A stretch of 7,442 bases of DNA, taken from positions 1 through 7,442 of the forward strand of contig JACCRW010000129.1 in the NCBI GenBank assembly GCA_013813345.1, in the 5' to 3' direction. Both the position numbers and the translations under genes were made by a program. This stretch comes from Actinomycetota bacterium. Its GTDB lineage: Bacteria > Actinomycetota > Thermoleophilia > Gaiellales > Gaiellaceae. Every line of letters starts with the position of its first letter. Positions within the stretch are counted from its first letter, which is position 1. The notes beneath the pieces are model-generated. The model was given only the letters and a program-made list of their open reading frames with translations, was not told where the DNA came from and ran no database searches. Of this stretch, positions 1 to 5,468 are shown in pieces.

Positions 1-123
1 GACGCCGAAGAGGCCGGGTTCGTCGGCGGGAGCGGCGGCCCGGCGGGGATCATCTACGGCGAGGACGACGAGGCCGACGAGCATGGCGACCGCCTCGCGA
101 AGGGGCCCGACGACGATTCCTGA
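1..123 (+). CDS. C-terminal end of an unidentified acidic protein (partial, 5' end outside window)
   Basis: Frame 1 is open from the window edge to a TGA at 121-123 and encodes 40 residues. Nearly every codon ends in G or C, as in the confirmed genes here, so this looks like real coding sequence. The tail has a glycine-rich stretch (GGSGGPAG, residues 9-16) followed by a strongly acidic end: 13 of the 40 residues are Asp or Glu, against one Arg and one Lys. This resembles a flexible, solvent-exposed C-terminus. I do not recognise the family and give no function. It lies 36 bases upstream of the glgC-like gene on the same strand, so co-transcription is possible. Confidence 0.6.
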   Translation, partial: DAEEAGFVGGSGGPAGIIYGEDDEADEHGDRLAKGPDDDS

Positions 124-159
124 TCGCAGCGCGACGAGGGCTCGGCGGCGAGGTCGAGT

Positions 160-1287
160 GTGAGAGCGCGCCGCGGAAAGGTGCTAGGGCTCGTCCTCGC
201 CGGCGGCGAAGGCGGTCGGCTGGGGCCGCTCACGGAGGGCCGTGCGAAGCCGGTTCTCCCCTTCGGCGGCGTCTATCGCCTGATCGACTTGCCGCTCTCG
301 AACTGCCACCACAGCCGCGTCTCCGACGTGTGGGTGATCCAGCAGTACGAGGCGCACTCGCTCTCGGCGCACCTCGCGAACGGCCGGCCCTGGGATCTCG
401 ACCGAACCTGGGGCGGCCTGGCTGTCGTCCATCCCACGACGGGTGGGACCGAGAACCAGAGCGGGTTCTACAAGGGAAACGCGGACGCGATCCACCGCAA
501 CCGCGAGGCGATCGAGAGCTTCGACCCGGAGCTCGTGCTCGTCCTCAGCGCGGATGCCGTCTACCGGCTCGACTACGAAGAGGTGCTCGAGCGGCACCGG
601 GAGCGGGGCGCCGAGGCGACCGCGGTGACGACCGTGAAGTCGCTCGAGGAGGCCTCGCGCCTCGGCTCGGTCACGGTGGACGGGAGCGGGCTCGTGACGG
701 CGTTCGAGTACAAGCCGGAGGAGCCGCGGAGCGAGATCGTCACGACGGAGGTCTTCGTCTACGACGCGAAGGTGCTCCTCGAGAGCCTCGCCGAGCTCGA
801 GGACGAGGAAGGAGGGCTGTCCGATTTCGGCCACTCGCTCCTGCCGCGCCTCGTCGAGCGCGGCAAGACCTGGGCGCACGACCTCGGCGGCTACTGGCGC
901 GACGTCGGCACCCTCGAGAGCTATTGGCGGGGACACATGGACCTGCTCGAGCCCGAGCCGGAGTTGCGGCTCGACGATCCGGAGTGGCCGATCCTTACGC
1001 GCGGCTCCCAGCGACCGCCGGCGCGCGTGGAGGCCTCGGCCAGGATCGAGGCCAGCCTGATCTCGCCCGGCTGCATCGTGCGGGGCCGTGTAATCCGCTC
1101 CGTCCTCGGGCCGGGCGTCGTCGTCGACGAAGGGGTGACGGTCGAGGAGTCGGTTGTGCTCGGCGGCTCGCACGTCGGCGCCGATCTCGCTCGGGCGATC
1201 GTCGACGAAGCCTTCGACGTGACGGTCGAGACCGCAGGCGGCGACGAGCCCGCCGTGGTCGCCATGGCCGACGCCGAACCGGACTAG
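160..1287 (+). CDS. glgC: glucose-1-phosphate adenylyltransferase (ADP-glucose pyrophosphorylase), divergent GlgC
   Basis: Family role: makes ADP-glucose and pyrophosphate from ATP and glucose-1-phosphate, the committed step of bacterial glycogen synthesis in the cytosol. The 375 residues show an N-terminal nucleotidyltransferase fold with the nucleotide loop GGEGGRL (15-21), RAKP (28-31), FGGVYRLID (35-43), GNADAI (106-111), the catalytic-region Asp132 in SADAVYRLDY (130-139), Lys185 in FEYKP (matching the glucose-1-phosphate lysine of E. coli GlgC), and GYWRDVGTLESYW (244-256). A short left-handed beta-helix follows, about 288-345. Start: GTG at 160 has GGCGAGG at 147-153, six bases upstream; GTG at 181 is a less likely alternative. 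Oddities: the protein is shorter than usual (about 400-430), the usual GDH near the catalytic Asp is ADA, the usual EKP is YKP, and the C-terminal helix lacks its normal final coils. It could be a GlgD-like or regulatory paralogue, or act on another sugar phosphate. The family is certain; the exact substrate is not. Confidence 0.82.
   Translation: MRARRGKVLGLVLAGGEGGRLGPLTEGRAKPVLPFGGVYRLIDLPLSNCHHSRVSDVWVIQQYEAHSLSAHLANGRPWDLDRTWGGLAVVHPTTGGTENQSGFYKGNADAIHRNREAIESFDPELVLVLSADAVYRLDYEEVLERHRERGAEATAVTTVKSLEEASRLGSVTVDGSGLVTAFEYKPEEPRSEIVTTEVFVYDAKVLLESLAELEDEEGGLSDFGHSLLPRLVERGKTWAHDLGGYWRDVGTLESYWRGHMDLLEPEPELRLDDPEWPILTRGSQRPPARVEASARIEASLISPGCIVRGRVIRSVLGPGVVVDEGVTVEESVVLGGSHVGADLARAIVDEAFDVTVETAGGDEPAVVAMADAEPD
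1284..1287. other. Shared stop: one CTAG supplies amber codons for both convergent genes
   Basis: The glgC-like gene ends with TAG at 1285-1287. The opposing regulator gene ends with TAG read on the minus strand from 1286 to 1284. Both stops come from one self-complementary CTAG, so the genes overlap tail to tail by four bases. There is no room between them for a terminator, so each transcript must run into the other gene as antisense or end inside it. Confidence 0.9.
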
Positions 1288-4200
1288 TCTCGAAGGAGCC
1301 TGGCCGGCGGCGTCAGGACACGGTCGACGACGGTGCCGTCCGCGAAGTCCGGCGCGCCGCGGGACATGCCCTCGCCGCCTGCTCGTACCCGGAGGATCGT
1401 GATCGAGCTCGGCTCGGCGTCGCCGTTTCGATCGAAGCCGAAGCTGCCGAGGATCCCGTTCTCGACGCGTGCCGCCAAGAGCTTCTTCCGAACGGACAGC
1501 CGCGTCCCGCCGGAGCGCGCGATCGCGTCGAGGAGCAGCTCGGCCGACTGGGCGGCGAACGCTCCCCAGTAGAGGTTCGGCGCCTCGCCGGCCGGCCGCG
1601 TCCGCCGAAGCCGGTCGAGAAACCGCTGTCCCGTCGGGCCCAACCGATCGGTCGGGACGCCGGCGACGGTCACGTAGAGGCCGTCGCCTGCGCGCCCGGC
1701 CGCGTCGAGAACGTCGTCGCCCTGGGAGAAGCCGTCAGAGGCGATGATCGGCAACTCGGGACCGAGCGAGGAGCGCAGATCGCGAAGGAGGCGACCCCCG
1801 TTCGAGTAGATCCCGCCGGCGAGGAAGACACAGCCGCTCCGTGCGCTTCGGATCGCGCGGGCAAGCGTGACGTAGCTCGTCGCGCCGGGATCCCACTGCG
1901 TCGTCCGGGCGATCCGGAGCCCGACCCTGCGAGCGGTCCGAGCGAACGATGTTGCCACGTCGAGGGCGTAGCCGCCGAACGGCTCACGAAGGATGGAGAC
2001 TCGCCCGCAGTCGAGGCGGCGGGCGAGCAGCGCAGCGGCGGCGGCCTGGACGTCGTCGGCGGGCAAGAGCCGGGCGTAATGTCGCTCCCCGGTCGGGTAG
2101 AGCCGGCCGAGCTCGCCGCGAGGGGACGAGGGCGCAGCGTGGGTGAGCCCGATCGCGCTGTTCGAGGGCGAGATCATCGCGAGCGAGGCTCGGTTCGCGA
2201 TCGGGATCTGGACGAGCGAGCAGCCGGAGTTGTACGACCCGATCAGACCGAGTACCCGCCGATGCGCGACGTACGCGCTCGCGTTCGAGGCGCACTTCTC
2301 GTACTCGAAGCCGCCCGCCTGGGCGGTCGCGTCGTCGCAGAACTGGTAGCCCACCGAGAACCTCCCCGCCCTGAAGCCGCGGCCGCGGAGCACGAGCTCG
2401 ATCGCCTCGATCATCGAAAGGGCGTTCGCTCGCGATCCTCCCTGGAGCGGCAAATCGGAGGCGATCAGGAAGCGCGGCTCGCCCGCTCCCTCGTAGACAA
2501 CCCTTCCGCAGGGCGGCTGCGGCAGCGCGTCGCTCGTCCCGCCCGCCGTGGCAGCTCGAGACCCGCCGACCGAGACCCAGATCCCGTCGGCGCCGACGGT
2601 CACGCTCTGGGCGGCGTTCGCGAGCGAGATCCGCCCGGAGACCCTGTTCGTCTGGGGGTCGATGCGGGTGAGCGTCCCCTGCACGCCGTTGCTCACCCAG
2701 ACCGCCCCCTTGCCGAAGGCGATCCCCGTGGCTCCGAACTCGAGGGGAATCGTGCGCATCGCGGGTCGTGCTCCGCCGGGATCGACCCGCCAGACGACGC
2801 CGTCGATCGGGTCCGTCAGCCAGACCGATCCCGCACCCACAGCGACGCCGGTGAGGCTGTTCGCGGGGATCCGGATCGTCGCTCGGGCTTCGTTCTTCGC
2901 CGCGTCGATTCGCGTGAGCGAGCTGTCGACATTCGCGACCCACACCGACCGCTCGCCGAGCGCGATCGTGTTCGCCCCGGCCGTGGCGATCGTCGCGACG
3001 ACGCGATTCGTCCTCGGGTCGATCCGCGAGACCGTGCGATCGGGATTGACGAGCCAGACGGCCCGCTCGCCGACCGCGATCGTGGAGCCGCCCGAGCTCG
3101 TGCCGGAGCCGCCGAACGCGGCGTCCGAGAGCCGGATCCGCCGATCGACCACCCCGGACTCCGGATCGACGCGCGCAACCGCCGCCCCTCCGTCGATGCC
3201 GACCCAGACCGCTCCGGCGCCGACCGCGAGCTCGTGCGGGGTTGCTCCGATCGCGAAAGTCTTCACCCGATCGGACGTCTCGTCGATCCGAGAGATCGTC
3301 TGGTCGTCTCCGTTCAATACCCAGACGGCCCCCTCGCCCGTGGCGACGCTGGTGGGATGGTGTCCGACTGCGATTCGTCTCACGACGCGATCGCTCTCGG
3401 GGTCGACAAGCGCGACAGAGTTCCCGAGCACCGCGTTCGCTCGGGCTGCCGGATCCCCGCCGAGAACAGTCGTGAGCAGGAGCGCCACGACCGCCGCCAG
3501 CGCCCCGGCGCCGAGGCCCGCCGCCCACCGCCGACGTGAGCGCGGCTTCGCTCGTCGAGCTCCCGCCGGCCGAGGCGGCTGCGGGTCGCCCGGCAACGCA
3601 AGCTCGTCCTTCGGAGCTACGAGGTCGAGTGAGGGATCCTGCAGGAGGATGGCGCGCTCGAGGCGCTGGAGGTCCCGCCCCGGCTCGATCCCGAGCTCCT
3701 CCACGAGGTGGCGCCGCGTGTCCGCATAGGCCTGCAGGGCATCCGCCTGCCGGCCGGAGCGATAGAGGGCCAGCATGAGCTGGCCGTGGAGCCGCTCGCG
3801 CAGCGGGTGCTCGCGGCTGAGCGCCTCGAGCTCCGAGATCAGCTCGCGGTGGCGGCCGAGCGCGAGGTCGGCGTCGAGCCTGTCCTCGTGCGCGGCGAGC
3901 CTGAGCTCCTCGAGCCGCCGGATCTCTGCTGCCGCGAACGGCTGACCGGCAAGATCCGAGAGCGGCGAGCCGCGCCACAGGCCGAGCGCCTCGGCGAGCG
4001 TGACGCCGGCTTGATCCGGCCTGCGCTCGCCGAGCTCCCGCCGTGCACGCGCCAGGAGTCGCTCGAAGCGCCGGAGGTCGAGCTGCTCGTCCTCGAGCTG
4101 AAGCACGTAGCCGGGAGATCGCGTTGCGAGGAGCTGGCCCGACTCGCCTGCGTCACGCGTCGGCTCGAGGCGCTTGCGCAACTGCGACACGTAGCCGTGC

Positions 4201-4406
4201 AAGGCCGTCGAGGCGGTCTCGGGCGGAGACTCGCCCCAGAGACCGTCGAGGAGCCGATCGGTGGAGACGACCTCGTTGGCGTGCAGGAGGAGGATCGCCA
4301 GCACCGCTCGCTGCTTCGTGCCGCCGAGCGGCACGACCCGGCCGCCGATCCGCGCCTCGAGGGGGCCGAGGATGCTGAACTGGATCCGGTCGGTCTCGTC
4401 GTTCAT
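1284..4406 (-). CDS. Membrane-spanning SARP/BTAD transcriptional regulator with extracytoplasmic beta-propeller and periplasmic binding domain
   Basis: A 1040-residue probable one-component receptor. Domain order: an OmpR/SARP winged helix (about 8-103; FSILGPLEA, TDRLLDGLWG, TALHGYVSQLRKRLEP and SPGYVLQL are typical of AfsR/SARP proteins); a bacterial transcriptional activation domain, BTAD (about 107-256; LRRFERLLARAR, EELGIEPGRDLQRLE); a basic stretch RRAKPRSRRRW (284-294); one transmembrane helix (about 295-315); a seven-bladed YVTN/NHL-like propeller (about 327-613); and a type I periplasmic binding domain like branched-chain amino-acid receptors (about 633-1030; LIGSYNSGCS, AMISPSNSAIG, IIASDGFSQGDD). 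The basic residues before the helix put the N-terminus in the cytoplasm, so both C-terminal domains should lie outside the membrane. All six cysteines (633, 690, 705, 729, 800, 859) fall in the binding domain. ATG at 4406 suits SARP length, but no clear Shine-Dalgarno precedes it. By analogy with CadC/ToxR it would bind DNA from the membrane. The ligand is unknown. Such proteins may be mislabelled as ABC-transporter binding proteins. Confidence 0.88.
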   Translation of the reverse strand: MNDETDRIQFSILGPLEARIGGRVVPLGGTKQRAVLAILLLHANEVVSTDRLLDGLWGESPPETASTALHGYVSQLRKRLEPTRDAGESGQLLATRSPGYVLQLEDEQLDLRRFERLLARARRELGERRPDQAGVTLAEALGLWRGSPLSDLAGQPFAAAEIRRLEELRLAAHEDRLDADLALGRHRELISELEALSREHPLRERLHGQLMLALYRSGRQADALQAYADTRRHLVEELGIEPGRDLQRLERAILLQDPSLDLVAPKDELALPGDPQPPRPAGARRAKPRSRRRWAAGLGAGALAAVVALLLTTVLGGDPAARANAVLGNSVALVDPESDRVVRRIAVGHHPTSVATGEGAVWVLNGDDQTISRIDETSDRVKTFAIGATPHELAVGAGAVWVGIDGGAAVARVDPESGVVDRRIRLSDAAFGGSGTSSGGSTIAVGERAVWLVNPDRTVSRIDPRTNRVVATIATAGANTIALGERSVWVANVDSSLTRIDAAKNEARATIRIPANSLTGVAVGAGSVWLTDPIDGVVWRVDPGGARPAMRTIPLEFGATGIAFGKGAVWVSNGVQGTLTRIDPQTNRVSGRISLANAAQSVTVGADGIWVSVGGSRAATAGGTSDALPQPPCGRVVYEGAGEPRFLIASDLPLQGGSRANALSMIEAIELVLRGRGFRAGRFSVGYQFCDDATAQAGGFEYEKCASNASAYVAHRRVLGLIGSYNSGCSLVQIPIANRASLAMISPSNSAIGLTHAAPSSPRGELGRLYPTGERHYARLLPADDVQAAAAALLARRLDCGRVSILREPFGGYALDVATSFARTARRVGLRIARTTQWDPGATSYVTLARAIRSARSGCVFLAGGIYSNGGRLLRDLRSSLGPELPIIASDGFSQGDDVLDAAGRAGDGLYVTVAGVPTDRLGPTGQRFLDRLRRTRPAGEAPNLYWGAFAAQSAELLLDAIARSGGTRLSVRKKLLAARVENGILGSFGFDRNGDAEPSSITILRVRAGGEGMSRGAPDFADGTVVDRVLTPPARLLRD
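2568..3428 (-). repeat. Seven-fold coding repeat: YVTN/NHL-like propeller blades inside the regulator
   Basis: Residues 327-613 of the regulator contain seven units of about 38-50 residues. Each joins a strand like TISRIDPxTxRV to a strand like VAVGxGAVWVxN. The Val/Ile-Trp marks lie near residues 361, 401, 450, 489, 529, 570 and 610. The third unit is longer, with a Gly/Ser-rich insertion (GGSGTSSGGS, 432-441). Seven blades are enough for one closed propeller. The repeat is at protein level and is not a DNA tandem array. Confidence 0.8.
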
Positions 4407-4450
4407 TAGCCGTCGCTTAGGGGCTCTGTAGCCGTCTCGTAGTGCACGAG
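4407..4450. promoter_or_regulatory. Four 11-bp-phased direct repeats: putative SARP operator in the divergent promoter region
   Basis: Read in 11-base steps on the plus strand, the units are TAGCCGTCGCT (4407), TAGGGGCTCTG (4418), TAGCCGTCTCG (4429) and TAGTGCACGAG (4440). Every unit starts with TAG; the first and third share eight bases exactly, 22 bp apart. The next step (4451) breaks the pattern. SARP and OmpR-type winged helices are known to bind short direct repeats spaced 11 bp, one helical turn, in head-to-tail fashion. The array ends directly at the ATG of the SARP-type regulator and lies 50 bp before the divergent lipoprotein gene. It is therefore well placed for autoregulation and for control of the exported-protein operon. 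The repeats are seen; binding by this regulator is inferred. Confidence 0.6.
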
Positions 4451-4453
4451 CGC

Positions 4454-4482
4454 ACAGTGACGGGCGTGGAACCGCGGATCAA
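4454..4482 (-). promoter_or_regulatory. Weak candidate promoter for the regulator gene
   Basis: On the minus strand, TTGATC (4482-4477) and CACTGT (4459-4454) are 17 bp apart. The -35 matches TTGACA at four of six bases; the -10 keeps only the key A2 and T6. Transcription would begin near 4447, placing the whole 11-bp repeat array in the leader just downstream of the start, a position that would favour repression. No better candidate was found, but the -10 is poor. Confidence 0.25.
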
Positions 4483-4488
4483 GAGAAG

Positions 4489-4494
4489 AGGAGG
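4489..4494 (+). promoter_or_regulatory. Strong ribosome binding site of the lipoprotein gene
   Basis: AGGAGG, within a longer purine run (4481-4498), lies five bases before ATG 4500. It is the strongest Shine-Dalgarno in the window and fixes that start. It contrasts with the divergent regulator gene, which has none that is clear. Confidence 0.8.
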
Positions 4495-4499
4495 AGAGC

Positions 4500-4946
4500 A
4501 TGAGACGAGCGACGCTCATCGGGCTGCTGGTCGCGGCCCTTGCAGGCTGCGGCGGCGGAGATGACGAGCAGGTGTCGGCCGAGCAACCATCGGCCACCCC
4601 GGATTCGCTGATCGGCACCTACACGACGACGCTCGGTCCCTCGGGCCCCGAGCTCGACGAGCCGAATCCGCCTGGAACGTGGGAGCTTCTGATCACCTCC
4701 GAGACGGAGGCGTTCTTCCAGCCACCCGAGGGCCCGAGCTTCCCGATTGGGAATCCGATCGAGCTCTCGGAGGGCCTGATCCTCCTCGCCGCCGATCCGG
4801 AGTGCCCGACCCAGGCGGGGACGCCCGGCGCGGGAACCTACGAGTGGCGCCTGGACGGCTCGACGCTGACGTTCACGGACGTTGGGGACACGTGTCGCGA
4901 CCGATCCTTCGTTCTCACCTCCAAGCCCTGGTCGAGAAAGACGTGA
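4500..4946 (+). CDS. Putative lipoprotein with lipocalin-like C-terminal domain
   Basis: 148 residues, probably exported and anchored to the outer face of the membrane. The signal peptide has basic MRR, a hydrophobic core (about 4-13) and the lipobox LAGC, with Cys17 as the lipidation site and Gly at +2. A flexible Asp/Ser/Pro-rich linker follows (about 21-36). The rest looks like a small beta-sandwich or barrel: GTYTTTL (39-45), WELLI (61-65), then GTYEWRLDGSTLTFTDVGD (112-130) and a closing KPWSRK. I associate this strand pattern with lipocalin-like extracytoplasmic domains of actinobacteria. Cys102 and Cys132 could form a disulfide. No catalytic residues are apparent; binding of a small ligand or the cell envelope is possible but unproven. 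It is the first gene of the operon diverging from the SARP-type regulator and is probably a target. Its TGA overlaps a possible GTG start of the next gene. Confidence 0.8.
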   Translation: MRRATLIGLLVAALAGCGGGDDEQVSAEQPSATPDSLIGTYTTTLGPSGPELDEPNPPGTWELLITSETEAFFQPPEGPSFPIGNPIELSEGLILLAADPECPTQAGTPGAGTYEWRLDGSTLTFTDVGDTCRDRSFVLTSKPWSRKT

Positions 4947-4954
4947 GTACGTCG

Positions 4955-4961
4955 AAAGGAG
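4955..4961 (+). promoter_or_regulatory. Ribosome binding site that selects ATG 4967
   Basis: AAAGGAG lies five bases before ATG 4967. The competing in-frame GTG at 4943 overlaps the upstream stop (GTGA, 4943-4946) and would add eight residues, MSTSKGVG, before the signal peptide. The well-placed AAAGGAG and a normal signal peptide favour the ATG. Confidence 0.65.
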
Positions 4962-4966
4962 TCGGC

Positions 4967-5449
4967 ATGCGCATCTTCCTGGGCACCGTCCTCGTGGGCG
5001 GCTGTCTCGTCCTGGCCGGAGTGGCAAGCGCCGCGCAGCCTGAGCACTTCCGGCGCGAGGTCGACCCGATCACGGTCGTCCACGAGCCCTGCGGCGCCGT
5101 CGAGACGATCACCACCACGATCTCGGGCAGCGAGTACTTCGATGCGGCCGGGAGCTCGATCCGGATTCAGGTTCACTTTCACTTCGTTGGCCGGATCACG
5201 CTGGGCGATGTGACCGTGCGCGACGAGGCGCACCAGAACGCGATCTTCAGGCCGAACGGGATCAACACGCTGAACGGTCAGGGAATCGCGTTCCACCTCC
5301 CGGGCCAAGGGCTCGTCTTCCAGGACATCGGGCACCTCGTCTTCAGCGACGTCACCGGAACCACGATCCGCGGCTCCGCGAAGGTGCTCGGCTTCGACGA
5401 TCCTGACGCGCCCGACTTCTCCGCTGCCGTCTGCGCGGCGCTCACCTAG
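4967..5449 (+). CDS. Secreted protein of unknown function, beta-rich with probable terminal disulfide
   Basis: 160 residues. A signal peptide covers about 1-22, with a hydrophobic core from residue 4 and a likely signal peptidase I cut after VASA (19-22). The mature part is about 138 residues, rich in alternating polar and hydrophobic stretches such as ETITTTISG (46-54), IRIQVHFHFVG (65-75), NTLNGQGIAFHLPGQG (100-115) and FQDIGHLVFSD (118-128). It ends in CAALT. Cys42 and Cys156 sit at the two ends of the mature domain and could close it as a disulfide. I associate the pattern PGQG-x-V...D-x-G...F...CAAL with a recurrent secreted actinobacterial family of unknown function; this is recall, not a search. 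It follows the lipoprotein gene closely (20 bases, or a 4-base overlap from the GTG) and is probably in the same operon. Cys13 is within the hydrophobic core and does not make a lipobox. Confidence 0.75.
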   Translation: MRIFLGTVLVGGCLVLAGVASAAQPEHFRREVDPITVVHEPCGAVETITTTISGSEYFDAAGSSIRIQVHFHFVGRITLGDVTVRDEAHQNAIFRPNGINTLNGQGIAFHLPGQGLVFQDIGHLVFSDVTGTTIRGSAKVLGFDDPDAPDFSAAVCAALT

Positions 5450-5464
5450 TCGCGTGGGGCGACT
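5448..5464. terminator. Short hairpin between convergent genes, possible bidirectional terminator
   Basis: AGTCGC (5448-5453) pairs perfectly with GCGACT (5459-5464) around a five-base loop. The stem starts at the stop codon of the secreted-protein gene and ends four bases past the dinB stop on the other strand. It occupies nearly all of the 19-bp gap. No T-run follows on either strand, so this would be a weak or U-less terminator. Confidence 0.35.
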
Positions 5465-5468
5465 GCGG

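Noticed and set aside
2568..3428. Periodic DNA repeats as a CRISPR or satellite array
   Set aside because: The similarity is at protein level (propeller blades), units vary in length and sequence, and there are no identical repeats with unique spacers.
330..3539. 1069-codon plus-strand open frame spanning the glgC-like gene and antisense to the regulator
   Set aside because: It is an Arg/Ala/Pro/Gly-rich translation with no recognisable domain, crossing two convergent genes with clear families. Such long shadow frames are common in GC-rich DNA because stop codons are rare.
1984..3978. 664-codon minus-strand frame inside the regulator gene
   Set aside because: It overlaps the regulator's well-supported frame on the same strand; its product is low-complexity Arg/Ala-rich without domains.
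4436..4450. CTCGT/ACGAG inverted repeat as a separate operator or terminator
   Set aside because: Only five base pairs, and it overlaps the better-supported 11-bp direct repeats; not strong enough on its own.
4468..4472. GGAAC as an ECF sigma -35 for the lipoprotein operon
   Set aside because: No matching -10 is found at the right distance; the downstream bases are the purine-rich ribosome binding region.
4994..5005. VGGC in the secreted protein as a lipobox
   Set aside because: Cys13 is in the middle of the hydrophobic core, which continues past it, and a good signal peptidase I site follows at residue 22.
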